NCBI GenBank assembly: GCA_022570795.1
Contig: JAKUDP010000010.1
Location: 1,178,001-1,242,000, forward strand
Direction of reading: 5' to 3'
Source: Sphaerulina vaccinii
Lineage: Eukaryota > Ascomycota > Dothideomycetes > Mycosphaerellales > Mycosphaerellaceae
DNA: 64,000 nt
Part shown: piece by piece, positions 53,950-64,000 of the stretch
How the letters are laid out: each line of letters begins with the position of its first letter
Numbering within the stretch: position 1 is the first letter of the stretch
Made by a program: the position numbers and the translations under genes
Notes under the pieces: model-generated
Told to the model about the DNA's origin: nothing
Seen by the model: the letters and a program-made list of their open reading frames with translations, nothing else
Database searches by the model: none

Positions 53950-55900
53950 GGTTAATATTTTAGAAGGCCTAGAAAGCAATACGCAATAGCTAAGAGTCTA
54001 CAATTAAGTATAGGAAGCATTTGGAGGCCTACTAGGTAGACCTAATTACTATACTACCCTAAAGCGCAAGGCTATATAGTAGATATTTATTAGGAAGGTA
54101 ATAGAGTTCCTAGTCGACAAGTCTAAAGCTCGGTTAAAGGCAAAAGTATATATCGCACTCTAAGAGGCATAGGTAGAAAACTAGTTAAGCTAGGTCGTAT
54201 TCTACGAGAATTAGCAGACTTTGTAGCTAAAGCCTAGAGCTAGTATAGATAGTAGGTAGTATGCTATACTTACTATTCCGACTAAATATATAGAAGCAAT
54301 CTAGAAGCTTGCGAAAGACTTTATATATAGGATCCTAAAGGTATAGATCTAGGTAGTATATATAAGTATAGTAGGCTAGCTAGCTCTAGATAGCGAGTCG
54401 GACTAGTATTAGTAGACGCTAGGTCTAGTAAAGCGCAAGCTCTGTATACTATATCTCTTTCTAGCTCGCGAACTACAAGTATACTATATCTAGAATCTTA
54501 TTTTTAATCCAAATAATATTATCTAGATTGCGGCTATATCTATAGGCAAGAGTCTAACCTTCTAGTCCTAGCCTCTTATTTATAACTGCACTATTATTCT
54601 AATTGTACTACTTAACTAGATTGGAATCGAGTAGGAGACGAGGATCTAGCAACTTAGAGGCAACCCAATCCTCTTTATATCTTATATAAAGACTAGACTA
54701 AGTATATAGTAGTAGGTAGATCTGCGAGTAGGCAAGTTTACTTATATCCTCCTTAGTCTAGAGATAGCAATATAGGAGTAGTTCCGAAAGCTGCAGCTCG
54801 AGCCTTAGTTTAGATAGCGTCTAGGTATAGTTGTTATTAATAAATTCTACCTTGTCTACTAGTAGAGTGCAGAGAATAGAGGATTTAGAAAGGAGTATAC
54901 GAACCTCTAGACGCTACATGCGCTCCTATACTACAACGTCCGCATATATAGTTATATAGCTATATTAGATACTATAGTAGAAAAGGTCTATATAAAGACA
55001 ACTAGTATATAAGAAGGTCGCATTACCTTAATTAGAAATAGTATTAACTAGCCTAAAATCTTTATATAGGCTATACTAATTCTAGACAGTATAGGAGACA
55101 ACTATAGCTCGCTCTTCTAGCTTGCTACGTAGGTAGTAGATCCAAGTACGTAGGTAAAGGATCCTATACAGATTCTAAAAAGTATAGTCTTTTATAATAG
55201 TCGGAAGGGATGTTAGGAGGCTGCCTACACTATATATATATATATTATATAGAAATTCCTAGAGTATATAGAGGCAGAGGTATACTAGATAGTCCGGGTC
55301 TACTATAGGCAGACAGCTAGGCAGATGTAGAGCAAGCTTATATAGGAGTTCTAGAAGCACAACTCCAAAATCTATATCCTCTTTGCAACTAAGGCACTTG
55401 GGTTAGAAATAGACATTCTAGATATTAAGGAGATCGTCTAGTATAGGCTCCCGAAGCAATATATAATATAGTATATTATATAGCGCGCAGGTCATATAGT
55501 GCGAGACTTAGTAAAGTATAGGCCTAGGCGCTTTACCCTACTATATAAGAAGTTTGCTAATCTCGAGTATATAGTTTTGCCTACCTAGTCTATAGAGCCT
55601 GCGCGCCTTGCGGAGATCCTAGTAGATAAGCCTATTAGTTAGCCTGCACCTCTAGATACAAAGGCAAAGAAGAGAAAGTCGGATTAGAACAAGTGCGACA
55701 AGCTTGAGTTCTTTGTCTACTATTGGATTAATTAGACTATAGGCAATCTACCTACAATCTAGCCTAGATATCGAAGAAAGGTCTAGCTATATACGTTTGT
55801 AGAGGCTATGCCCGAGCAGATAGATATAGACTGCTACGACTATTGCTAGCCTATATAGAAGCTCTCTAAGTTAGAAATATAGTAGGCTATAGTAATAGAG
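53950..55900 (+). pseudogene. RIP-destroyed RecQ-like SF2 helicase relic
   Basis: Reading one frame through the TAG codons shows helicase landmarks at the right spacing: a Walker-A-like SIGKSLTF at ~54539-54562; a DExH-box position reading VVINKFYLV at ~54830-54856 (ancestral DEFH inferred); a motif-III-like segment (AILD) about 120 nt later; and a motif-VI-like RAGHIVRD at ~55484-55507 preceded by YRLPKQY. The three main sites share frame (first codon base at positions with remainder 2 modulo 3) over 0.94 kb. A C-terminal Cys-rich CYDYC segment follows at ~55830. RecQ-type helicases occur in subtelomeric and transposon-linked DNA of fungi. The gene is dead: dozens of in-frame TAG codons. Confidence 0.65.
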
Positions 55901-56977
55901 TCCTAGATATAAGTTAGAGTTTCAAAGTATATACTTTTTATATAGGCTTGTCTATACAAGTAGGACATTCTTTAGGCAAAGTATCTATATACTAATACAA
56001 TCTTCTAGCTAGTACCTAGATCTATACTACTCTAGAGGATTTAAAAGTATATTGCCTACTACTAGAGCGAGGCTCCTAGTTACTACCTAGTCCTCGACCG
56101 AACTAGATTAAAAGCCTATCTAGAGTAGGCGAAGTTTGTATTACTAACCTAACTACTATCTATACTAGAGACTTAGCTACGTGCGTTTATATAGTAGGTA
56201 GATAGCAACCTTGCAAGCGGCTAGGCTAATATAGAGAGGCAGAGCAGACAGCTTGTAGACGAAGGCCGGGCAAGCTATAAGTAGTATTACCTAGAGTAAT
56301 ATATAAGTATTAAGGATAGGCAAGTCGATTGTAATATTAGCGAGACTATTATAGATATATCGGATATATCTATATATAGGATTTGTACGTTTGGTATTTA
56401 GACTCTACTTCTATACGTATCGACGCCCGAGCTATAGACAATATCTAAAGCAGTTGCAAGTAATAGGTCTCTAGATTCCGAATAAGCTATATAGGATAGC
56501 GCGCCTAATATACCGAACGAGGATATAGTAGCGCCTACAAAAGGAAAGGGAAGAGCAAAGCCTAGAGTATCTACTTCTAAATATAAGTAGATATATTCCT
56601 AGACTCTATTGCTGCAGGCATCGCTATAGACAAAGTAGACTCCTAATTTCTATAAGGTCCTAGCTAAGAAGTCTAGTAATATCTAGTCTGCAAGCAATAC
56701 CTAGCTATCTAAGCAGAGCTATATAGGATCGCCTCCTAAGCTATTAATAGGTAGAGTATCTAGAGTTTCCGGTTATGCGACTAGAGGCTATATACCTCTA
56801 AAGCATTGTCGATAGAATTGCAGATAGTATACTAGCTGCTCCTAGGCTCGCTACCTACCTACGTTATATAATTAATTATATATAAAGCTAGTGTTCTAAT
56901 ATATAGAGGAAATTCTATACTTGTGTTCTATACTCTCGTACTTCTAGTCTCCCTATTTGTTCTATACTTGCTTCTGC

Positions 56978-57382
56978 AGTCCTCTAGCTAGATCCTTAGT
57001 ATATTATATAGTTCTCTATTACTCTCTAGCTTAATCTAAGTATACTCTATAGTCCTCTAGCTAGATTCTTAGTATATTATATAGTTCTCTATTACTCTCT
57101 AGCTTAATCTAAGTATACTCTATAGTCCTCTAGCTAGATCCTTAGTATATCGTATAGTTCTCTATTACTCTCTAGCTTAATCTAAGTATACTCTATAGTC
57201 CTCTAGCTAGATCCTTAGTATATTATATAGTTCTCTATCGCTCTCTAGCTTAATCTAAGTATACTCTATAGTCCTCTAGCTAGATCCTTAGTATATTATA
57301 TAGTTCTCTATTGCTCTCTAGCTTAATCTAAGTATACTCTATAGTCCTCTAGCTAGATCCTTAGTATATTATATAGTTCTAG
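56978..57382 (+). repeat. 73-bp tandem repeat, five full copies plus a partial one, inside the element
   Basis: The unit begins AGTCCTCTAGCTAGATCC and ends AAGTATACTCTAT. Copies start at 56978, 57051, 57124, 57197, 57270 and 57343 (partial). Copies differ at only a few positions, mostly transitions. A second, 51-bp-spaced duplication (AGTTCTAGATTTAGGC) follows at 57375 and 57426. The array separates the helicase relic from the DUF6589-like relic. Confidence 0.9.
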
Positions 57383-58499
57383 ATTTAGGCTAGCCTTCTA
57401 CTTCTACTTAGATAGTATCTACTTAAGTTCTAGATTTAGGCTTGCCTTCTACGTAGATACTTGTTTCTACTACAAATAAATAGAATAGAATAGAGAAGTA
57501 GTTAGAAAGAATATATATTATAGTATTAATTATTAACTAATAATATAATTAAGGTAGTACTTCTACCTCTTCGAGTCTGCGATCGCACTATATATAATAC
57601 TACCTACTACTTCGTCGCTATCTGTAATAGCTCTATGCGCATCTGAATCCCTAAGTATAAAGAAGACTATAGCCGACTATAGACAAACGCCTGCGAACCT
57701 AAGCCGCAAACGTATAGCAATACCGAGCGTATCTTAGATAAGTAGCTTCTAAGGCGCAATATTCCTTAAGTCCGATAAACTAGCTCCGACAATCCTAGGA
57801 AGAGTATAGGCGCGTCCTAATTAGTATAAGAGTAGTCGGATAGTTCGGGAAAAGATAGATAATATCCTTTAGTATATATACTTAAGTAATATAAGTATTA
57901 AGAGCTTCCTAAACTCCTACTATAGCGTAGAGAAGGATCCGGGTATAAGTGTATAGGTAGAGACTACGGGCGGGTATATAAAGAGAATAGGGAGTATTAT
58001 ATCTAAGAAGTCTTTCTTATAAAAAGTATACCTATATATAAATAAAAGTAAGTTTGCGAGCTTTGTTCTAGGCCTTATTAGACTAAATATCTAGTCTTTA
58101 GCTCAGATTAAAGTAGGTAGAGTCTAGTAGCGTATAAGACCTATACTAACTATACTTAGGTATTTGGCAAATTCGATTTAGAGTAGTAAGCAAGTAAGGT
58201 TCTCCTCTTAGACACGTTTAGGAAGATAGCTTAGGTAGCTCTCGCACTTACTAATATTATAAGCACGCTTGTTACTAGACTAGCGCAGGTAACTACAGAT
58301 ATAAAAGAGACTCTGCAATAGGTCTATAAGAAGGTTATATAGGTAGCTTTAATAATTAGATAGGTATAGTATCTAAGGGCTAGAAGTAGACTATCTTACT
58401 AGCTTAGAATCTACCTATAGAGTTAGGGAACTAAGTATAGAGTAATATCTACGCTCGCTAGTATAGGCGTCTACGCACATCCTCAGAGTATCTATTAGG

Positions 58500-60650
58500 C
58501 AAACAAGAGCCTACTTAGAATAGCTATAGAGAGCGTGCGCGTATATAGTCGGGACCTAGCTATAAACGTTGTCTTCAACAACTAGGACTATATACTCCGG
58601 ACTAGATAGTCTAGGTTTCTCAAATAGGACTAGCTCCTATATTATACTACTATAAAGGTCTTTAAGAGTATATAGATCCTATATAGTAGCTTAGATATAT
58701 CCTTGCTATATAAAGAGAATCTCCTATAGCTTTATAATATTATAGGCATAGAGAGGCTAAAGTATAGCGAACAAGAGTAGGTATATATACTATATAAGAT
58801 AGCCGAGTATATTCGCAGAGCATACCTAGTCGAAGTCGTAGAAGTATATAATATAAAACTAGACTTAGACTAGTAGGCTATATCGTAGTACCCCTATATA
58901 TATATTATATATTGCCTTGCGACTTAGAAGTCCGTATACTCTATAATAAAGCTTATATTCGAAGATAAAGGCACTATAGATAGTATATATAGAGTAATTA
59001 AGGATATTATAGATAAGTAGCTTAACCTTCGGGAGATATATAATAGTATCTAATATAATAATATAGATCCTATAGACGACCCTATACTATTTGCAGGCGC
59101 TACTACCGAGTCTTAATTATACTAGGACAAGATTCTCTATTCGCAGATAGAGTAAGACAAGAACTAGGTTAGACAGACTAGCTACGACCCTAGCCGGAAG
59201 ATTAAGCTAGTTTATAGCAATTAGAAATTAGTCTCTAATATCTATACTATACGCAAGGAGTATATTAAGAATAAAGACCTATACAATAGGATCTAGTAGG
59301 TGCTACTAGTGCCTAGGCTCTTCTACCTAAAGATATACCTAATATAGGCAATTAATAGAAACTTTAGTAGGCCCGAGGGCTACAACTCGAAGATATATCT
59401 AAAGGTCTACTAGGCGCTAATAAATCGCAAGATCTACCTATTATTCTAGGTACTATATAGTTATATAGAGCGTCTAGTAGTCGATAGCTATTATGCCCGC
59501 ATCCTAGCATTTATATATAAGATAGCTAGAATTTAAGACCTAGGTAATAGATCGAATATAGCTAGGTATATTCGAAAGCTTTTAGTTAAAGAATTCCTAG
59601 ATCTATTATAGAAGGTCTATAAAGCGTACTTCTCCTAGTAGGCGCGTATACTACGCCTGGATCTGCAGTCTAATTAGATAAAAGCTAGATATTATATAGG
59701 CAAGACTACTCTAATAGTAAAGAAAAAGAAGAAGTTAGCTCCCTATATAGCGAATATAGTCGCAATCAATAGTAGCGAGGATAGGACTATATATATCTGC
59801 TTTATCCAGACGGTGCAGACCTACTAACTCCTCTACTATATAATTAAGTATATAGATATCGGCCTCCTACGCCGCGTAGTTAATTAGTATATCTTGATCT
59901 TCTATACGAAGTCTTATAAGAACTATACGTTTGTTATACTCTAGCTAAAGTAGATTGCAGACTCGCCTACGTCTAATAAGTAGCTCCAAAATGCAATTCT
60001 AGCAAATAGTCTAGTAAACTACGTAGGTAGAGCAGATAGTTAGTTTGAAATCGACTATGCAAATAAGTTCCTAAATAGCTATCTAAAAGCGCTACTACAA
60101 AATCGGAGGAATAGTACGTTTAGTATAGAGGATTAGCTTGCCGACTATACCCTACTTGCGACCTATACGGGTCAGCTCTATAATAGAATAGAGGTAGCGT
60201 TTGGCGAATATATAGATACGGCATATATAAGAGCGAGCGCTATATACGAGATCTACTAAGTTGTATTAATCTACCTAGAAGAGTTACTTAATCGCGCATA
60301 GACGAAGAATACTCTATTCTATATAGTAGATCTCTTTGCTATAGGCCTAAACAACCTTATATCTAACGTAGGTGCAGACGACAAGCCTTATCTATCTATA
60401 CTTAAGAGATTTAATTAGAATATAGTACGCATACTAGACTTAGGCAGTCCTATACCTAATATCGAGTATCTAGACATTCCTAGCCAAATAGATAATCCAA
60501 TCGAATAATACAACCTTTAGACTATAGCTGCTATAGACAACGTGCCTAGGTTCCTTACTAATAACAAGTCTAAGTTCGTAGACAATATAGAGTAATACTT
60601 AGACATACTTAGGTGAACTAGGCTTATATATACAACTTCTCTACAAGCCT
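58500..60650 (+). pseudogene. RIP-destroyed relic resembling DUF6589 element proteins
   Basis: One frame, interrupted by many TAG codons, carries segments that resemble DUF6589: INVVFNNWDY at ~58562-58591, TTIKVFKSIW with LDISLLYKE at ~58650-58720, a GLFHLKMN-like RLFYLKIYLI followed by AINRNFSRPEGYNSK at ~59315-59397, and NYVGRADSWFEIDYANKFLN with LKALLQNRRNSTFSIED at ~60017-60130. The frame is shared by the sites at 58568, 59321 and 60014, so few indels have occurred. DUF6589 proteins are repetitive, element-borne proteins of fungi with unproved function. The family call rests on my recall of its pattern and needs a profile search. Confidence 0.5.
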
Positions 60651-61298
60651 ACGACAACTACGCTAATTAGATAGCTTAGACTATATAAAACCGACCTACC
60701 GATAATAGAGATATATATATAAGCTAGGCTTACCTATATAGTATCTCTATATTTCTAGAACAACTATAGCAATCGAGCGGGTCGCAGGTAATCGAAATTC
60801 GAGCTCTTGCGCATAGAGATACCTATAAATATTAGACGCTTATTAGGCTTCTCTGTACGAAAGTAGCTATTTATAAGTATAATTCTCGCTATATCTATAC
60901 TATCGCACACGCTGTAGACCGCTACACTTACTTTACTTTGTAGCAAAATAGTAAAAAGGTAGTTGCGAACTTTTTACTTATACCCTATTATATATAACGC
61001 ACGCGGCCTAGGTAGAGCTTCCTATTAGCCTAATAATTGTAGATAATACTAGTTAGTTACTTTATTAAGGTAGGTAACTCTATATATATATTGTTACTAT
61101 TTACTAGTATAGGTCCTTAGGTAGCTATAGGAGACTATAAAGGAACTTATCTTTTTCCTTAGATACTTCTTCTTCTATTATATATAACATCTACTACTTT
61201 GCCTTCTATAGTCGCTTATAGTCTATAATACTTATATACCCGACTCCCTACTTTATTAAGAATATATATATATTATATAGGTAGTCTATATAATACTT

Positions 61299-61797
61299 AG
61301 GCGAGCTTAGGACTACCTCCTTACCTATATCTAGGCAAAGCCGAGCTTTTGTATATAAACTCTTATATACTATATATCTCTCTATTCTGTCTCTAAAGGA
61401 AATTAGTATCTAGCTACCTATCTAGTAGCTTAGAGTCTCTATTTTCTTTAGAGATACTTATATATATATAATATACTATATAGTAGCTTAGTTGCTCTAT
61501 TTTTTTTTAGAGATACTAACTTTACTACTTTGCAGACTCTACTCTTTAGGCGAGCTTAGGACTACCTCCTTACCTATACTTAAGTAAAGCCGAGCTTTTG
61601 TATACTAACTTATATATATACTATATATCTCCCTATTCTGTCTCCGAAGGAAATTAGTATCTAGCTACCTATCTAGTAGCTTAGAGTCTCTATTTCCTTT
61701 AGAGATACTTATATATATATAATATACTATATAGTAGCTTAGTCGCTCTATTTTTTTTTAGAGATACTAACTTTAATACTTTGTAGACTCTACTTCT
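61299..61797 (+). repeat. Tandem duplication of a 249-bp unit within the element
   Basis: Copy one starts at 61299 and copy two at 61548, both with AGGCGAGCTTAGGACTACCT, and both end AGATACTAACTTTA..TACTTTG. Differences are few and mostly transitions. Each copy holds poly-T (8-9) and TATATATATAATATAC stretches and no coding signal. Confidence 0.9.
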
Positions 61798-61799
61798 TA

Positions 61800-63060
61800 C
61801 CCGAATTCAGTTACTATATCTAGTACCTCTATCTGCTACTCGATAGCTACTATAGCTTCTACTCCTACCCGCCGCCTATAAGGCCTAGGCTACAATCTAC
61901 TAACCTGCCTATCCTTATAGCTAGAAGTACCTATAGGTATAGACAAAGACAACTAGAAGGAGGTATATAGTTAGCTATAGAATATCTTCTATATACCTAG
62001 CAAGGCCTATAAGATAACTTCGCTCTAGGTATATAATACTATAGTTAAGCTCTATAGCTATATTATACTCTGCGATACTCTATCTTAGTTCTTTAGCTAC
62101 TTTAATAATACGATTAGTAGCTTAGATAGGAGAGTTAGCCGAATTGCTTAGTATATAGCTCTAATTGCAAATAAGTCCGAGTATTACTTACCTAGACTAT
62201 TTAATAAAGAATAGAAGAAGTACTAAGAGGTATGCGACTTTAGATAGGAGCCTATAGAAATTAACTTATAGAGTACTAGGATAAGATTAGTTATACTATA
62301 TAGCTATTACCTAAGTTCGTATAATAAGTGCAACTCTAAGCTAATTAGGTCTATAGCTATACTTAATAAGACGAAGTATAATAAAACTAACTACTACTAC
62401 TTCTAGTATAGCCCGACTAATAGGATAAAGAGCCTATTTAAAGTATATATATAAGTAGCGCTTATAGAGGATCCTAATTATAATAATTCGGAAGACTTCT
62501 TATATAGAGGTACCTATACTAGCTATATCTAGTAGTCCAAGTATAACAAGTATATAATCGGTCTATACTAGAAGAGCCTAGGTTATAAGGCTACTATACG
62601 AAAGAAGTATAAGTAGCTATTAATAGTAGCTTAGAGGGCTATCTTCTCTATACCTAATAACAACTTCTATAATCTACCTAATATAACTAGCTTCGATAAG
62701 AATCTTACTCTAGCCTTATACTTTATATATACTTCGAGAACTAATAGCCTTATATAAGGCTTAGAAATACTAATTGCGCCTAAGAATCGCTACTAGGCGT
62801 TCGTGCATCTCGGCTTTATTTGGAACGTAGCTAATAGTAACTATAACAACTTCCTATACTATATAAAGGACTTAGCTAAGGCCCTACTTGTAGCTATTTA
62901 TATAGAGATTACTAAGGATACTACTATTAACTTAGACCTTAAAGGCAACTTATTATCTAAGAAGGAGTATAATTCTAAGGATAATAGGCTTCTTAGCAAT
63001 ATAGGTACTAATATAGATATATCTTAAAAATAAGTCTAAGAGTAGTTAAGTATAGATAAG
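61800..63060 (+). other. Unidentified AT-rich relic in the right arm of the element
   Basis: In one frame, stops are mainly TAG and a 74-codon open stretch survives at 62803-63027 (HLGFIWNVANSNYNNFLYYIKDLAKALL). This suggests a further decayed coding region, but I recognise no domain. Confidence 0.35.
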
Positions 63061-63269
63061 ATTAACTAAGATTAACTAATACTCTAAGGAAGCATATAAG
63101 GAGTGCTCTCTACTACTACTACTGCAGCCGGGCTGCTAGCTACCGATAGCGAGGTGTTATAAGTAGTATAGTAGGCTTTCGGATTTTCTAAATAAAGTTT
63201 TATAATCTCTGCGACTATCTAAAGCCCCTCCAAGTGTCTGCATGTTCATTCGCCTATGTTTCAAAATCG

Positions 63270-63320
63270 AGCTAATTAGTATATGCCAAAAGTGCTAGTT
63301 AGGCCCTCAGACTGCCTGCG
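63270..63320 (-). repeat. Right terminal inverted repeat of the AT-rich element
   Basis: Counterpart of 53302-53350; the best-conserved part is AGCTAATTAGTATATGCC at 63270-63287. GC-balanced sequence resumes immediately to its right. Confidence 0.65.
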
Positions 63321-63331
63321 GCAAGATTCCG
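63321..63331 (+). repeat. Right copy of candidate target-site duplication
   Basis: GCAAGATTCCG, directly repeated from 53289-53301 apart from two inserted C in the left copy. Confidence 0.5.
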
Positions 63332-63454
63332 AATGAGGACTAGTTTGCCAAGGCAGTATGATGACTGAGACTACGCCGCACGGTCTCTTTCCATCATCGC
63401 GACCAAACCATCTTGATCTACGCCATCTTGCCAGCATGCCGCCTTGCGCTGTGT

Positions 63455-64000
63455 ATGGATCTCTATCTCGTCCGCCACGGTGAGACTGTCGATAACGTGG
63501 CAGGTCTCTACGCCGGCGTTACAGACTCGGCCTTGACGAACCATGGAGTCGAACAAATCAGGAGATTAGGCCTTCATTTCGCATCGAACGCCATCACGTT
63601 CACGAATGTGTTTGCAAGCCCTCTCTCACGAGCCTTCAAGACTGCTCAAGCTATCCACGAAGCACAGCCATCGTCCGAACACGCCGTCGAGATTGTCAAA
63701 GTGCCAGAACTGATAGAGCAAGATTTTGGATACTACGAGAAGAAGACGTTCCAAGCGCGCTCGGAGGCAGGAAAGAGTGGAAAAGAATCACATCGCGAGC
63801 GTCATCTCAACGACCCTGGGTTCGTGGACGTCGAAAGTAAGGAATCTTTGAACAAGCGCGCAGACGTCTTCTTGGAGCAACACCTTCTGCCACTATTGCG
63901 AGAGAAGCCACAGCATGGCAGAGCGGTGGTTGTCATCGTGTCTCACGGCATTCTACTGTCGCACCTGTGGAGAAGGCTTTTGATCAAGCTTCCACCGAAG
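63455..64000 (+). CDS. Histidine phosphatase superfamily (phosphoglycerate-mutase-like) protein, 3' end outside the window
   Basis: 182 codons are open to the window edge from ATG 63455. The catalytic RHG motif is at the N-terminus (MDLYLVRHGETVDN), followed by LTNHGVEQIRRLG, ASPLSRAFKTAQAI with the second catalytic Arg, VPELIEQDFGYYE with the acid loop, and VVVIVSHGILLSHLWRRLL with the second catalytic His. This matches small cytosolic phosphatases related to fructose-2,6-bisphosphatase, TIGAR and yeast YOR283W; the substrate is unknown. No intron is needed in the visible part. The RIP-degraded element ends only ~135 bp upstream, so the promoter may be displaced or exposed to heterochromatin. 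Confidence 0.88.
   Translation, partial: MDLYLVRHGETVDNVAGLYAGVTDSALTNHGVEQIRRLGLHFASNAITFTNVFASPLSRAFKTAQAIHEAQPSSEHAVEIVKVPELIEQDFGYYEKKTFQARSEAGKSGKESHRERHLNDPGFVDVESKESLNKRADVFLEQHLLPLLREKPQHGRAVVVIVSHGILLSHLWRRLLIKLPPK

Larger units (their letters stand above)
53302..63320. mobile_element. RIP-degraded ~10 kb DNA element with terminal inverted repeats
   Basis: Composition changes abruptly at both edges: outside is GC-balanced, inside is dominated by TA, TAG and CTA with almost no long open frames. The two ends form an imperfect ~50 bp inverted repeat whose differences are mostly C/T or A/G transitions, and a near-identical 11-13 nt direct repeat flanks it. Inside are a RecQ-like helicase relic and a DUF6589-like relic. 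Within both, a single frame can be followed for ~0.9 and ~1.4 kb with stops that are almost all TAG, as expected from RIP of CAG and TGG codons. This supports one inactivated insertion rather than a mosaic, though nested insertions cannot be excluded. No reverse transcriptase, integrase or tyrosine recombinase was recognised. Confidence 0.72.

Noticed and set aside
53340..63290. AT-rich block as centromere or mitochondrial insertion
   Set aside because: Relic helicase and DUF6589-like coding in TAG-riddled frames, plus TIRs, fit a RIPed element; no mitochondrial genes recognised.
53302..63320. Starship-type giant element
   Set aside because: No DUF3435-like tyrosine recombinase relic was seen near the left end, and the inverted termini suggest a TIR transposon instead.
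1..64000. tRNA or rRNA genes
   Set aside because: Scanning by eye for B-box type GTTCGANNCC and acceptor pairs gave no convincing tRNA; no rRNA sequence was recognised. A tRNAscan run would be decisive.

Overview
The window comes from a filamentous ascomycete (Pezizomycotina). The signs are gene-dense GC-balanced DNA, 50-60 nt spliceosomal introns with CTAAC/CTGAC branch sites, a fungal Zn2Cys6 regulator, a PIR cell-wall protein, a BYS1-family secreted protein, a choline-sulfatase-type enzyme, and one ~10 kb AT-rich block whose coding relics are broken almost only by TAG codons, the signature of repeat-induced point mutation (RIP). A Dothideomycete (Mycosphaerellales/Capnodiales) fits best, but that placement is inference.

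Layout. 0.5-31.6 kb is ordinary euchromatin, mostly housekeeping: xylitol/sorbitol dehydrogenase convergent with a Zn2Cys6 regulator; a GDP-mannose pyrophosphorylase A-type protein; a PPZ-type Ser/Thr phosphatase; a secreted PEBP; the dynamin DNM1; NUS1; RanGAP (RNA1) divergent from COX17; ALG6 divergent from a nucleolin-like NSR1/gar2; a GNAT acetyltransferase; a BYS1 protein; peptidyl-tRNA hydrolase 2 divergent from a choline-sulfatase-type enzyme. Three of these (GMPPA-type, NUS1, ALG6) serve the dolichol/N-glycan pathway within 16 kb. Exon structures were worked out by hand from splice signals and reading-frame continuity.

31.6-42.3 kb is more unusual. A PIR cell-wall gene has its repeats cut by introns into very small exons. 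Next come a lineage-specific ORF and two tandem paralogous KH-domain genes. Just beyond the stop codons of these three genes lie tandem arrays of 24-27 nt units, each able to fold into a ~10 bp hairpin. In most units the tetraloop reads as a GNRA, GNRA-like or UUCG loop on the sense strand of the gene upstream. A fourth array lies at 42.1-42.3 kb. I regard this KH gene plus hairpin-array locus as the best candidate for an undescribed system; a simple hypothesis is a structured 3'-UTR bound by the KH proteins.

42.3-53.3 kb returns to single-copy genes: an orphan single-TM protein, SNU66/SART1, the chromodomain/MRG protein EAF3, and a nuclear-looking protein with three tandem Zn2Cys6-like clusters.

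53.3-63.3 kb is the RIP-degraded block. It is bounded by ~50 bp terminal inverted repeats and by an 11-13 nt direct repeat, so it looks like one ~10 kb DNA element. It holds relics of a RecQ-like SF2 helicase and of a protein resembling DUF6589, plus two internal tandem-repeat zones. Its right end lies ~135 bp upstream of a histidine-phosphatase gene that runs off the window.
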